62,951 nucleotides of DNA from Brevibacillus porteri (GCF_003013475.1 NZ_PXZO01000031.1:1-62951), one strand, 5' to 3'; positions 50,170 through 58,727 are shown, counted from the first letter of the stretch. Translations and numbers: made by a program. The notes: generated by a model not told the origin, from the sequence alone.

Positions 50170-51417
50170 GTGACTTATCAAAAGACGAGCTGGGTTGACC
50201 ATATTGTTGACCCCGTAACGGGGGATGTAGTACAGCAGGGAACAAAGGTAACGGCGACACGGATGAATAAAATGGAGCAAGGGATTGCTGACGCGCAAGT
50301 ACTTACTGAGGCCTTGGCGCAGACAGTAATTGGTAGTCCGGTGATTTCAGGATTGGAGTTTTCAGCAAGTGGATTAACAGCTCAATGGACAGAAGGGGTG
50401 GCTTATGTAAATGGTGTGCGTTTTGAAGTAAATGCAGGGAGTATTCAGTTAAGTGCCACGCAAGGTCAGTATATTTACTTGGATTCAGATGGGGTTTTGA
50501 AAAACACTCCTTCTCAGGCAATCGCCGATGCTAAATGCAAACTGTGGTACTTTGCCACCGATGCGAATTCTATCATTACTTCGGTTGATAGTAGAAACAT
50601 CGTGTCGAAGGATATGTTTGTTAAGCAAACGGAAGTTGCTGCGAATGGGGCAAATAAGATTCCTCGGTTGGATGTTCAAGGGAAAGGAGCTTTCAGCGTT
50701 ACTGGTGAGGCTACAGGTACTCAAGCGAAATTGGATGCTCATACTGCAGCTGCCGACCCGCACACGCAATATGCGCTAGAAAGTGGAGCGAATTTCACAG
50801 GGTCGATCAAAAGCACTAGCTTTCTTCCGTTCATCGTCAAGGCAGCAGGACGAAAGAGTTGGGTGATACACAAAACAGAAAACAGTAATGATTTCGTTAT
50901 CGCTCCGTCTGGTACAGTTGATGGAGAAGATTGGGACTGGACGAAAAGCTTTACGTTTACCGAAACAGCTCTGCACATCGCCGGGAGAACAATCGATGCT
51001 GTCGGAGAGATATCATTGACAAACGGAACGAAACTTCGCGAACAAACCGACGTAAGAACATTGCTTCTTTCAAACGGGAATCGATTCGATTTGGTTAGTG
51101 AGGACGGACTTAGATTCTTAGCAAATTTTGACGAAAATTCGGCAAGTGCTCGCTTTATGCGGTTTGATATGCTCGGATTGAACAAGACCATCCGCAGTTT
51201 AAAGGACGCAAACGGCAGGTTCCGACAAGTTGATTACTACAGAACTGACGGAACGACTCTTTTTATGCGAACCATACTGAACGGAACGCCTGACGCAAAC
51301 GGAAACTACCCGTCAATGACGATCAAGCGATACAAGGATGACGGGGTAACGGAGGCGTACTCTGGCAACCACCCAATTGCTTATGACGGTGACGGGGACT
51401 ACACATCATTCGGATAA
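50170..51417 (+). CDS. Tail fibre protein
   Basis: 415 residues, GTG start directly after the previous stop. The N-terminal KTSWVDHIVDPVTGDVVQQGTKVTATRMNKMEQGI is a common baseplate-attachment segment of Gram-positive phage fibres; DAHTAAADPHTQYALESGANFTG in the middle is the conserved HTQY fibre motif. The C-terminal 200 residues (NGNRFDLVSEDGLRFLANFD) are beta-rich and probably distal. Replaces XkdV of PBSX. Confidence 0.8.
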   Translation: MTYQKTSWVDHIVDPVTGDVVQQGTKVTATRMNKMEQGIADAQVLTEALAQTVIGSPVISGLEFSASGLTAQWTEGVAYVNGVRFEVNAGSIQLSATQGQYIYLDSDGVLKNTPSQAIADAKCKLWYFATDANSIITSVDSRNIVSKDMFVKQTEVAANGANKIPRLDVQGKGAFSVTGEATGTQAKLDAHTAAADPHTQYALESGANFTGSIKSTSFLPFIVKAAGRKSWVIHKTENSNDFVIAPSGTVDGEDWDWTKSFTFTETALHIAGRTIDAVGEISLTNGTKLREQTDVRTLLLSNGNRFDLVSEDGLRFLANFDENSASARFMRFDMLGLNKTIRSLKDANGRFRQVDYYRTDGTTLFMRTILNGTPDANGNYPSMTIKRYKDDGVTEAYSGNHPIAYDGDGDYTSFG

Positions 51418-51434
51418 GGAAGGAGGATTAAACA

Positions 51435-52496
51435 ATGAATATAGCTAACTTACTAGCGGCTCATGGCGTTGGAGTCGGTAAGTACAGGAAAGGCACAAAG
51501 TTAAAGAGATCAGAAGTGACTTTCCAAATGGTAAAATCACCGGAAATGCAAACGGACACCACGAATAGTGGAGATTGTTGGTTGGTTTCCGATCAAAAGA
51601 ACAAAAAGACGTATATTTACGAACCTACCGTGATCGGCCTTAAAAAAATCGACGATGCAACAAGGTCGTTTGAGTGGACGAAAGCACCGGGCACAGAAAG
51701 GAGTCCGTACAATTTCGATACCGCCAGATTCGGCCGCAATTTAGAAATCGACGAGGACGGCAACATTTATTTCGTTTTAGTTGCCACGTCCTCCTCTCCA
51801 TACTTGGCTATTCTTCGCAAGATGAATCCGAGTGGAGGGGTTGTTTGGGATTTAGCTTCTACAAGGTCAATGAACAATACACGAGTCTCTTTGTGGCGTG
51901 ATCCATCTACAGGTTATTTGTGGGTTGCTTACGATGCCGACTCTGTGACCTTTGATGTATTCGACAAGGCAGGGAATAAAATTAGATCAATCAACACTGG
52001 CGCTTCGAGGGAGGTATATTCTTTTGTTGTCGATGAATCCGCACAGCAGATTTTCATAGGTAGCGCCAATGGTTTCATTTACGTGCATTCCTTCACAGGC
52101 TCACAATTGACAAATATAAACACGGGGTACAATGCGCCGGTATGGGGAATCCAAATAGACGCAAACTATGTCTTTTGTGGTTTTTCGTCTCATTCGTATC
52201 TTTACAAATGCACAAGATTGGGAGCTAACGGAGTGGCTTATATCTTGCCACAAGGTGAAGTCGCTTCATACCTCACATGGAACAAAGATAAAACAACCTT
52301 GTACATCTTTGGGTTGAACAACGCTATGGTACTGAACTCACCAGCAAACGGCTATGTGTCGGTTATCAATAACGCATCACCGATTTCCGGCGGCTCTAAT
52401 TCACGATTTGGTAAGTTCCTTAAAGAGAACGAGGATTTTGTTTTCGCCGGAAACAGATTGATGTCATGGTGGGAACAATCATATACCATCAAATAA
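51435..52496 (+). CDS. Beta-propeller-like protein, candidate receptor-binding tip
   Basis: 353 residues, AGGAAGGAGG upstream. After a 30-residue N terminus, repeated blade-like blocks occur: GRNLEIDEDGNIYFVLVAT, RDPSTGYLWVAYDADSVTFDVFD, VYSFVVDESAQQIFIGSANGFIYV, VWGIQIDANYVFCGFSSHSYL, YLTWNKDKTTLYIFGLNN, consistent with a six-bladed WD/NHL-like propeller. No signal peptide. Location after the fibre gene suggests the adhesin that selects target cells. No homologue known to me. Confidence 0.65.
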   Translation: MNIANLLAAHGVGVGKYRKGTKLKRSEVTFQMVKSPEMQTDTTNSGDCWLVSDQKNKKTYIYEPTVIGLKKIDDATRSFEWTKAPGTERSPYNFDTARFGRNLEIDEDGNIYFVLVATSSSPYLAILRKMNPSGGVVWDLASTRSMNNTRVSLWRDPSTGYLWVAYDADSVTFDVFDKAGNKIRSINTGASREVYSFVVDESAQQIFIGSANGFIYVHSFTGSQLTNINTGYNAPVWGIQIDANYVFCGFSSHSYLYKCTRLGANGVAYILPQGEVASYLTWNKDKTTLYIFGLNNAMVLNSPANGYVSVINNASPISGGSNSRFGKFLKENEDFVFAGNRLMSWWEQSYTIK

Positions 52497-52510
52497 AGGG
52501 GGCAAACAAG

Positions 52511-52804
52511 ATGGCAATTATTTTTTACAAGAAAGAAAGCGAAACAAAGGCATTTGTTGCATCGATACTATATAACACAACTGGATTTGATCCACAGGAT
52601 TTAGCGGAATGTTTAGAGGTTGGGGAGATTCCAGAGCCGGAAGCGCAACAGGGAAAACTGCACAACCTATACGTCAATCCAAAAACCAAAGAATTGTGGT
52701 ATGAGTATACGGATAGGCCATTGACGGCAGAAGAAAAGATGGAAAAAATGGAAGCGCAGCTAAAAATAACACAGGATGCACTAGATGCACTCTTATTGGG
52801 ATAA
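52511..52804 (+). CDS. Small fibre-associated protein (XkdW-like position)
   Basis: 97 residues from ATG 52511, with AAAGGGGG upstream. MAIIFYKKESETKAFVAS and WYEYTDRPLTAEEKMEKMEAQ, with a C-terminal short coiled coil, are like XkdW-type or fibre chaperone proteins in this position. Assignment by position and style only. Confidence 0.6.
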   Translation: MAIIFYKKESETKAFVASILYNTTGFDPQDLAECLEVGEIPEPEAQQGKLHNLYVNPKTKELWYEYTDRPLTAEEKMEKMEAQLKITQDALDALLLG

Positions 52805-52834
52805 AAACAAGCAACGAAAACGGAGGGATTTATC

Positions 52835-52981
52835 ATGCAAAGCAAATTGTATCCATATTGCGTAATGCGTTGGGAAAGTGGGGCATGGACAGAAACGGAA
52901 TTGACTACAGCAGTTTCCAAAAACTATATCACCGAACCAGAAAAAACAGAGATCATGGCACAACCACAGCAAAGCGCATAG
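52835..52981 (+). CDS. xkdX: XkdX family small protein
   Basis: 48 residues; CGGAGGG 7 bases before the ATG. W-E-S-G-A-W-T-E-T-E-L and the C-terminal KNYITEPEKTEIM match the XkdX pattern (W..G..T.EEL..AV....IT.EE...I). It is too short for usual gene length cutoffs but has the correct position at the end of the fibre block, and is followed by terminators. Confidence 0.85.
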   Translation: MQSKLYPYCVMRWESGAWTETELTTAVSKNYITEPEKTEIMAQPQQSA

Positions 52982-52982
52982 A

Positions 52983-53013
52983 GCGCCTTTTCCAAAATGG
53001 AGAGGGCGTTTTT
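52983..53013 (+). terminator. Terminator after xkdX
   Basis: GCGCC / GGCGT-type stem with TTTTT; a second weaker hairpin GGGAGC / GCTCC with TTTT follows at 53018-53042. Confidence 0.7.
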
Positions 53014-53076
53014 CATGGGGAGCTACTAATGTGGCTCCTTTTACTTTTGCCCCCAGGGGGTGAGGAGGATGACCAG

Positions 53077-53532
53077 ATGAAGTTTATTCAAAGCTTGGAA
53101 AACATAACAACCCCAGCAAACGCCTGGGCGACAACAGCAGGTGCAATCGTGTCGCCCGCCTTTCACTATCTATACGGCACCAACCGCCAAGACATCCTAA
53201 TCGTCCTCTTCTTCCTAATCGCCCTCGACTGGATCACAGGCATCTCCGCCGCCAAAAAAGACCAATCCTACTCATCCGACTACGGCCTGTCCCGAATCCC
53301 ACGCACTCTATTCCTCATGGCCCTACCAGCCGTAGCCAATCTCCTAGACCGCGTCATGGGCACACCAGGCTTCTTATTCTACGGTGTCACCTTCGGCCTC
53401 ATCTACCACACCTGGACAAGCCTAACCGCCAATGCCCACCGCGCAGGCTGGCCGATGCCCAAATCCGTCGAGAAATTAGTCAGTGCCGAAATCAAGGCAA
53501 AGGCTGAGCGAGCCAAACGAAAGGAGTCCTAG
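53077..53532 (+). CDS. Phage holin (Cph1/TcdE-type)
   Basis: 151 residues from ATG 53077 with GAGGAGG 8 bases upstream. Hydrophobic helices ILIVLFFLIALDWITGISA (the DWITG motif is typical of this holin family), TLFLMALPAVANLLDRVMG and LFYGVTFGLIYHTW, then a charged C terminus. It opens the membrane for the amidase. Codon use is unusually C- and CTA-rich from about 53130 on, unlike its neighbours. Confidence 0.88.
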   Translation: MKFIQSLENITTPANAWATTAGAIVSPAFHYLYGTNRQDILIVLFFLIALDWITGISAAKKDQSYSSDYGLSRIPRTLFLMALPAVANLLDRVMGTPGFLFYGVTFGLIYHTWTSLTANAHRAGWPMPKSVEKLVSAEIKAKAERAKRKES

Positions 53533-53538
53533 TAAACA

Positions 53539-54375
53539 ATGAAAATCACCGAGATGCTTCTGACCAACGTAAATTCCCGCCCCAAAAAGAAGATCGTCCC
53601 AAAAGGAGTCGTCATCCACTGGACGGCCAATGAGCGCAGCGGTGCAAATGCCGCCGCCAACCGGAACTACTTCAACAGACCAACGACAGTCGCGAGCGCA
53701 CACTACATCGTAGACGACAAACAAATCATTCGCTGTCTGCCCGAGGACGAGATGGGCTACCACGTCGGGGCGAAAACTTATTCACAGGCCGCCTTGAGCA
53801 AATTGAGCAACTACCCGAACAACTGCACGATTGGGATTGAAATGTGCGTCAATGCAGATGGAAGCTATGAGAAAATGTACGAGCAAACAGTGGCACTGAC
53901 TGCGGATATCTTGAAACGACATGGCTGGGGAGTCGAGCACCTGTGGCGTCATTACGACATTACGGGCAAAAACTGTCCGGCCTTTTTTGTCGTCAATACG
54001 ACCGCTCAAACATATACGGGCATGTCAGCGAAGGACGCATGGGCAAAGTTTCAACAGGATGTCCACAGGTTTCTCACAGCTTATCCACAAAAACCACAGC
54101 CTGTTGTGGATAAGTGCGCAGTTGAGCTGACACTTACTTCCACTGGAAAATTAATCGATGATGTATCCTATGTACCCATCCGAATGATTGCGGAGGCAGT
54201 GGGTGGAGCAGTGGAATGGGAGCCTTCCACGCAAAAAGTGACCGTGAACGGACAGGAAGTCCCCTATGTAAACGACCAGGGAACTACTTTTGCGAAAACA
54301 AGAGAGCTTGCCGCCTTACTTGGATTGCAAGTGGAGTGGGACGAGCCGAGAAAAATGGTCGTATTAAAGAAATAA
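53539..54375 (+). CDS. N-acetylmuramoyl-L-alanine amidase (endolysin)
   Basis: 278 residues. Amidase_2/PGRP domain (about 20-175): zinc ligands in VIHWTANE, HLWRHYDITGKNCPAFF, plus NNCTIGIEMCVNADGSY. The C terminus (195-278) is a copper amine oxidase N-terminal-like domain with SYVPIRMIAEAVGGAVEWEPSTQKVTV, a wall-associated domain common in Brevibacillus and Paenibacillus. No signal peptide, so export depends on the holin. Last gene of the locus. Confidence 0.9.
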   Translation: MKITEMLLTNVNSRPKKKIVPKGVVIHWTANERSGANAAANRNYFNRPTTVASAHYIVDDKQIIRCLPEDEMGYHVGAKTYSQAALSKLSNYPNNCTIGIEMCVNADGSYEKMYEQTVALTADILKRHGWGVEHLWRHYDITGKNCPAFFVVNTTAQTYTGMSAKDAWAKFQQDVHRFLTAYPQKPQPVVDKCAVELTLTSTGKLIDDVSYVPIRMIAEAVGGAVEWEPSTQKVTVNGQEVPYVNDQGTTFAKTRELAALLGLQVEWDEPRKMVVLKK

Positions 54376-54380
54376 AAGAA

Positions 54381-54409
54381 AAAGCCGCAGATCCCGTCTG
54401 CGACTTTTC
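54381..54409. terminator. Terminator closing the tailocin locus
   Basis: AAGCCGCAGA / TCTGCGACTT stem with A and T runs on either side; shared with the convergent DUF1062 gene. Confidence 0.85.
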
Positions 54410-54420
54410 TATACATACTT

Positions 54421-54924
54421 TTACTCAATCAAAATCTGAATGATATCTGCTGCACTCAATACAGCGCTTGGCTTCGTCTCCTGCTCATTCAGACGAATAT
54501 GCCCGTCCTTGATCTTGCGGACAATCTCGCTGCGGCTCCAGCCTTCTATCTGTTCAGACAGCAGCTTGTCGAGTCTGAACCGAGCTTCTGCGCGCTCAAT
54601 GCGAATCGTCACTTCCTGAACGCCCTTTTCCTGGTATTCATGCAAGGGGAGAGTAGGCAGCGGCGCGATTTCTTCACTAAACTCCGTATCTGGCACCTCC
54701 CGATGATCCGTAAAGGCTTTGTAGATGGCTAGCTTTTCGTTCCACGTATGATTTTTTTCGCATTTATAGATAGCGAAGCGATAGATGTTTTTGCCGTTAG
54801 CGTTGTGGCGGCGGATGTTGGTATCGAAAAAGAGAACGATTCGCCCGCAATTGCTGCAATGTCGCCGCACTGGCTGATTTTCATGAATTTCACGTAAAAC
54901 CCACGTATGCTCGATGATATGCAT
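54421..54924 (-). CDS. DUF1062 protein with C-terminal S4 domain
   Basis: 167 residues. N-terminal CSNCGR and YKCEKNHTWN form a zinc-ribbon-like pair around NIRRHNANGKNIYRFAIY, the DUF1062 pattern. Residues about 115-165 (FRLDKLLSEQIEGWSRSEIVRKIKDGHIRLN) are an S4 RNA-binding domain. The GAGGTG site is 8 bases before the ATG. It has its own promoter about 290 bases upstream and a structured leader with a terminator, so an RNA-level feedback is possible. Function unknown. Confidence 0.8.
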   Translation of the reverse strand: MHIIEHTWVLREIHENQPVRRHCSNCGRIVLFFDTNIRRHNANGKNIYRFAIYKCEKNHTWNEKLAIYKAFTDHREVPDTEFSEEIAPLPTLPLHEYQEKGVQEVTIRIERAEARFRLDKLLSEQIEGWSRSEIVRKIKDGHIRLNEQETKPSAVLSAADIIQILIE

Positions 54925-55006
54925 GGTCCTTCACCTCGTGTAAAAAGTGAAAGGAACGCACCTGCTATTTGGATGTCCTGTAGGCAGGCCTGTTTTTTTG
55001 GGACAC

Positions 55007-55041
55007 AAAAAAACGGAGATTCCCCATAGCGAACCTCCGTC
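55007..55041 (-). terminator. Terminator inside the DUF1062 leader
   Basis: On the minus strand ACGGAG pairs with CTCCGT and TTTTTTT follows, about 80 bases before the DUF1062 start. Confidence 0.8.
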
Positions 55042-55064
55042 AGGATAAACACCTACAGATTTCG

Positions 55065-55202
55065 TTACGTTCCTTTGTAATGGGAAAAAAGGGCAGACTG
55101 CACCTGTGCGAAAAACAGTTTGTTTTCCGAAGGGCCAGCTATCCAGTTTTTTAGGCCATTACAAAGTAGTTGTTGGCATACGTAGTTACCGTACCTTTCC
55201 AT
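55065..55202 (-). CDS. Possible 45-residue protein or structured leader upstream of DUF1062
   Basis: ATG at 55202 opens a 45-codon frame (NGLKNWIAGPSENKLFFAQV within it) ending 24 bases before the leader terminator, and a promoter lies 19 bases upstream. There is no Shine-Dalgarno site. The same stretch contains perfect 11-bp arms CTTTGTAATGG (55073-55083) and CCATTACAAAG (55156-55166), so it may instead be a folded regulatory RNA. Confidence 0.3.
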   Translation of the reverse strand: MERYGNYVCQQLLCNGLKNWIAGPSENKLFFAQVQSALFSHYKGT

Positions 55203-55220
55203 CCAAATAGACGTGGAATG

Positions 55221-55249
55221 AATATACCATATAATGGTTTAGTTTCCAA
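55221..55249 (-). promoter_or_regulatory. Promoter of the DUF1062 leader
   Basis: Minus strand TTGGAA (55249-55244), 17 bases, TATATT (55226-55221). It overlaps the end of the glycosyltransferase gene. Confidence 0.65.
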
Positions 55250-56123
55250 GGGGGATTGTATTGTTGACGACAGGAGAGCGAGTGGTTTTGACGCGTAAAG
55301 GAGCGGAGCCGTAGATTTGCTTCATCCAGGTTCGCGCTTCCGCAAAGTCACTCTCCCGATAGAGATGAAAAGCGGGATGGTGTGTATCCACAAAAAGGGA
55401 CAAACCCAAAGCCTGAGCCCGGATGCAGAAATGACGGTCCTCGCCCCAGAAGCTCAGATTTGGAATTTGCTTAAAGCTGACGCCAGCCTGCAGCGCTTTT
55501 CTGCGGATGAGGGTGCAAGCCCCTAAACCACCTACCTCATATACGCCGGGGACACGGAGTTGTCCGTAGAAAGCGTACTTCCGTAAGTATTGTTCTTCTA
55601 AGGAAATTTGTTCATGGCGTGCGCATTCGAATTGGGTGTATTCGTCTTTGAGCCACACCTGTGGGACGGGGACAGTATCTGGTGTCCAGCTCGTCCAGAA
55701 GATTTCAGATATGATCTGTTTGTCAGAAGCGAGCAAAACTTCCAAAGTAGTTGGCTGGAGAAGCAAATCCGAATCAATGAGGAAGAGGGCGTCGTAATCA
55801 TGGTGTTTGGCGCGGGCGATCATTTCGTCCTTGAATCCACCGACCTTCCAGACGAGTGCGTCGCTCCAGTAGTGGGTCGTCTCATCGCATGTGTAAGGAT
55901 GCAGGCTGCCAGCAGCGGGGATAATGTCGACCTGTTGCGTGTGTTTTTCTGCAAAGTTTTGAAGAATTTTGCTCGAAAGTGGATCGATATTGTCATCTAC
56001 GAACAAATAGTGCAACGTCAAGTTTGAGGTCGATAGCCTTTCTAACGAAAACAAAAACATCCGGAGAACATCTGGTTTCTGACAAACTGGACTTCCGATT
56101 AGCACACTTGTTTTCACGCTCAT
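55239..56123 (-). CDS. GT-A fold glycosyltransferase
   Basis: 294 residues. SVLIGSPVCQKPDVLRMFLFSL at the start, YDALFLIDSDLLLQP (DSD metal motif, about residue 118) and WGEDRHFCIRAQALGLSLFVDT near the C terminus define a GT-A glycosyltransferase of the GT2/Anp1-like type. No membrane helix; cytoplasmic. The start overlaps the upstream transferase gene by 4 bases, so both are one operon. Acceptor unknown; the collagen-like protein 3 kb away is a candidate. Confidence 0.8.
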   Translation of the reverse strand: MSVKTSVLIGSPVCQKPDVLRMFLFSLERLSTSNLTLHYLFVDDNIDPLSSKILQNFAEKHTQQVDIIPAAGSLHPYTCDETTHYWSDALVWKVGGFKDEMIARAKHHDYDALFLIDSDLLLQPTTLEVLLASDKQIISEIFWTSWTPDTVPVPQVWLKDEYTQFECARHEQISLEEQYLRKYAFYGQLRVPGVYEVGGLGACTLIRRKALQAGVSFKQIPNLSFWGEDRHFCIRAQALGLSLFVDTHHPAFHLYRESDFAEARTWMKQIYGSAPLRVKTTRSPVVNNTIPLGN

Positions 56124-57223
56124 AGCACCACCTCTCGCTTTTGTGCGAAGTGCGAAGCATGGAGGGAGCTTGCTGTGTAATCGTAGACAAGGGATTCATG
56201 TGCCTTGCCCATGCGCTCCATGCATCGTCCCAAAAAGTGAAAAGCGTAAAAGCTCCCCATTCCTTGCTCACTAAAATGCTCCCACTGATTGTCCCCGATC
56301 TCTAAGCAATACTCGAAAGCCTTTATCGCCTCGGCATACAGACCATGCTCCAACAGGAAAACGCCTTTGTAAAAATGAAGGTCTACGTAATTGGGGTAGA
56401 TTTGAATAGCTCGTGCAATCCCCGGCCATGCTCCGCGCATACTGCCATGCTGGAAAAGAATATCGAATTTCAGCTTGTAGCAAATAGACGGGGGAGGTTG
56501 TTTAGTGGTCAAAAAGCCTTTCATTGCTTGATTCACTAGTGTAAATGCATGCTCCAATTGTTTAGCGCGAAAAAATTCGTTTGCGAGATGGTAATCGCAC
56601 CACGGGTCTTGTTTGGATTGCTTTCTTTCGTGACGTAAGAGCCTCAAGTTGCGCAAAGCTTTTTGTTTTCGTTGAACGGCATCTTCCATATATCCGAGAT
56701 GGTGGATATGTACAGGTAGCAAAGGGACGGCGAGATCCCTAGAAACGGTGGTCGGCCATTGAAGCACTTCGTGAATGTCTCGCACAAATCGGAACCCTTT
56801 TTTGTTACGAAATAAGCGGATTTGCCCGGATCGGAAGGCGGAGTGGTACGAAGCTTGCACCTTTTGCGATCCAGTGTAATGGATCATTTTCATAAAAAAG
56901 GCGTCGCCTTTGCTCGCACTCACAGCCTGACGAAGCACCCCCGTTTTTTCTTCCTGTACGATTTCATCCGCATCCAGCCATAAAATCCACTCTCCCTTGG
57001 CAACCTGCAATCCGGCGTTTCTCGCTTTCGCAAAGCTGTTTTCCCAAGGAATCTCCAGAACTTTCGCTCCGTATTTCCGACAAATATCCTGTGTACCATC
57101 GGTTGATCCTGTATCGACAACAATGATCTCGTCTACCACCATATGCACGCTGGACAGACAAGCTTCGATCTGGTCTGCTTCGTCTTTGACGATCATGCAT
57201 AGGGAAAGGAGAGGCGGGCTCAT
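56120..57223 (-). CDS. Family 2 glycosyltransferase with TPR-like tail
   Basis: 367 residues from the ATG at 57223 (AAGGTG about 10 bases upstream); further in-frame ATG codons upstream lack a site. GT2 core LSLCMIVKDEADQIEACLSS, EIIVVDTGSTDGTQDICRKYG and EWILWLDADEIV (DAD, about residue 85-93). The C-terminal half has TPR-like helices (HLANEFFRAKQLEHAFTLV, FYKGVFLLEHGLYAEAIKAFEYCLEIG). The arrangement is that of SunS-type peptide glycosyltransferases. Divergent from the next transferase gene. Confidence 0.87.
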   Translation of the reverse strand: MSPPLLSLCMIVKDEADQIEACLSSVHMVVDEIIVVDTGSTDGTQDICRKYGAKVLEIPWENSFAKARNAGLQVAKGEWILWLDADEIVQEEKTGVLRQAVSASKGDAFFMKMIHYTGSQKVQASYHSAFRSGQIRLFRNKKGFRFVRDIHEVLQWPTTVSRDLAVPLLPVHIHHLGYMEDAVQRKQKALRNLRLLRHERKQSKQDPWCDYHLANEFFRAKQLEHAFTLVNQAMKGFLTTKQPPPSICYKLKFDILFQHGSMRGAWPGIARAIQIYPNYVDLHFYKGVFLLEHGLYAEAIKAFEYCLEIGDNQWEHFSEQGMGSFYAFHFLGRCMERMGKAHESLVYDYTASSLHASHFAQKREVVL

Positions 57224-57372
57224 TCGGATGATCACCTTCTTTTCGGTGTTGTAGAACATATTGGTACACCATATTCGTGCGAGGTGATGGTTATGAAAGT
57301 ACGGATACATAAAGGGGGAAGGAAGGAAATAGGATGTTGAGAAAATGATTTTCTGGGGAGGGGGCGATCTGC

Positions 57373-58461
57373 ATGTTCACGGTTAGCTTGTGCATGATCG
57401 TTCGGGATGAGGAAGAATCACTCGGTCGATGCTTGTCGACGGTCTACGATTTGGTGGATGAAATCATCATTGTCGATACAGGGTCGACCGATCGAACCAA
57501 AGAAATTGCATTGACCTATGGTGCACATCTGTTTGATTTTACCTGGGTGGACGATTTTTCAGCAGCTCGTAACTTTGCTTTTGCGCAAGCCAAGATGACG
57601 TACATTTTTTGGCTGGATGCGGATGATGTGCTTTTGGAAGTGGATAGGGAACGATTTGCAGCACTGAAGGCCTTAGACAATTTTGATTACGACAGTGTCT
57701 CGATGCCGTACCACTTAATGGTAGATGAGCGAGGGAAGCCCGTTCACTATTTGCGAAGAAATCGCCTCGTCAGACGGAAGTGTAACTTTGCTTGGCATGG
57801 GGCGGTCCATGAGTATTTGGCTGTCGCGGGGGAAATTCTGCACAGTGAAATCGCCATTACTCACGAAAAAAATAAGCCGTATACAGACCGGAATTTGCAA
57901 ATCTATGTAAGGCGCAAGGAAGAAGGCGAAGTTTTTGATCCGCGTGACCAATTTTATTTTGCAAATGAATTGTTCGATCATGCGAGGTACGAAGAGGCGG
58001 CTGAGCAGTATCAGTTGTTTTTGGACGGAGGTTTGGGTTGGATCGAGGATCAAATATGGGCGTGTCAGAAGCAGTCAGAGTGTTACGCTCACTTGAAGCA
58101 ACCTGAAAAACAGATTCAATCTTTGACCAGGACACTTGCGATTGACCTTCCGCGTGCGGAGATTTGCTGCAGGATGGGGGCTTTTTTTGTGGAGAAGCAG
58201 GATTTCCCGAAGGCCATTTATTGGTACCGGCAAGCGACATTATTGGAGCGGCCACACAGTTCCATGGGGAAGGTAGATGAATCGGCATGGACGTGGCTGC
58301 CGCATATACAACTATGCTACTGCTACGATCGGATCGGGGATCAACGAAAGGCAAAAATTCATCACGACATGGCAAAGCTGTATTACCCGACGCATCCAAG
58401 TGTAGCGTACAACGAAGCTTATTTTGCAAAACTGGAGCAACTGGATTGGGTAGAACAGTAG
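57373..58461 (+). CDS. Family 2 glycosyltransferase with TPR-like tail (paralogue)
   Basis: 362 residues; GGGGAGGGGG 9 bases before the ATG. VSLCMIVRDEEESLGRCLST, EIIIVDTGSTDRTKEIALTYG and YIFWLDADDVLL are nearly the same as in the divergent gene at 56120-57223, and the C-terminal half is again TPR-like (YFANELFDHARYEEAAEQYQLF). The genes face apart across 149 bases. Followed by the collagen-like gene, consistent with protein O-glycosylation. Confidence 0.88.
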   Translation: MFTVSLCMIVRDEEESLGRCLSTVYDLVDEIIIVDTGSTDRTKEIALTYGAHLFDFTWVDDFSAARNFAFAQAKMTYIFWLDADDVLLEVDRERFAALKALDNFDYDSVSMPYHLMVDERGKPVHYLRRNRLVRRKCNFAWHGAVHEYLAVAGEILHSEIAITHEKNKPYTDRNLQIYVRRKEEGEVFDPRDQFYFANELFDHARYEEAAEQYQLFLDGGLGWIEDQIWACQKQSECYAHLKQPEKQIQSLTRTLAIDLPRAEICCRMGAFFVEKQDFPKAIYWYRQATLLERPHSSMGKVDESAWTWLPHIQLCYCYDRIGDQRKAKIHHDMAKLYYPTHPSVAYNEAYFAKLEQLDWVEQ

Positions 58462-58608
58462 ATGGCTATACTCCTTCTTGGTTGTAGGTATTGTATTTGG
58501 GAAATTGTTATTTGCACGGGTCTTCTCTACAAAAATGGAATCGATCCCCGTTGATTAAAGAAGGAGATTCTCCATCCGTTACTGGTAAGAGCTGCATGTC
58601 AGTTTGTT

Positions 58609-58648
58609 GGAATCCCTTTTTAGATTAAGGGGGATGGCTTCTTTTTTG
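58609..58648 (+). terminator. Weak hairpin after the glycosyltransferase gene
   Basis: AATCCCTT / AAGGGGGAT with a T-rich tail (TTCTTTTTT). Confidence 0.45.
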
Positions 58649-58658
58649 GAGGAAGAGG

Positions 58659-58727
58659 ATGAATGAAAACAAAGACCCCGTTTATGGTTTCGTAAAGCAC
58701 TTCAATAACGATTACTCCTCGTATTGA
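58659..58727 (+). CDS. Possible 22-residue peptide before the collagen-like gene
   Basis: ATG at 58659 with a GGAGG 6 bases upstream opens a 22-codon frame (DPVYGFVKHFNNDYSSY at its end). The ribosome site is excellent but no family is recognised and the frame is very short. The remaining bases of the 58462-58904 gap show no clear promoter of sigma-K or sigma-E type. Confidence 0.3.
   Translation: MNENKDPVYGFVKHFNNDYSSY

Noticed and set aside
38945..54375. Full prophage
   Set aside because: No integrase, repressor, replication, terminase, portal or capsid gene and no att-like direct repeats were seen, so a tail-only element fits better.
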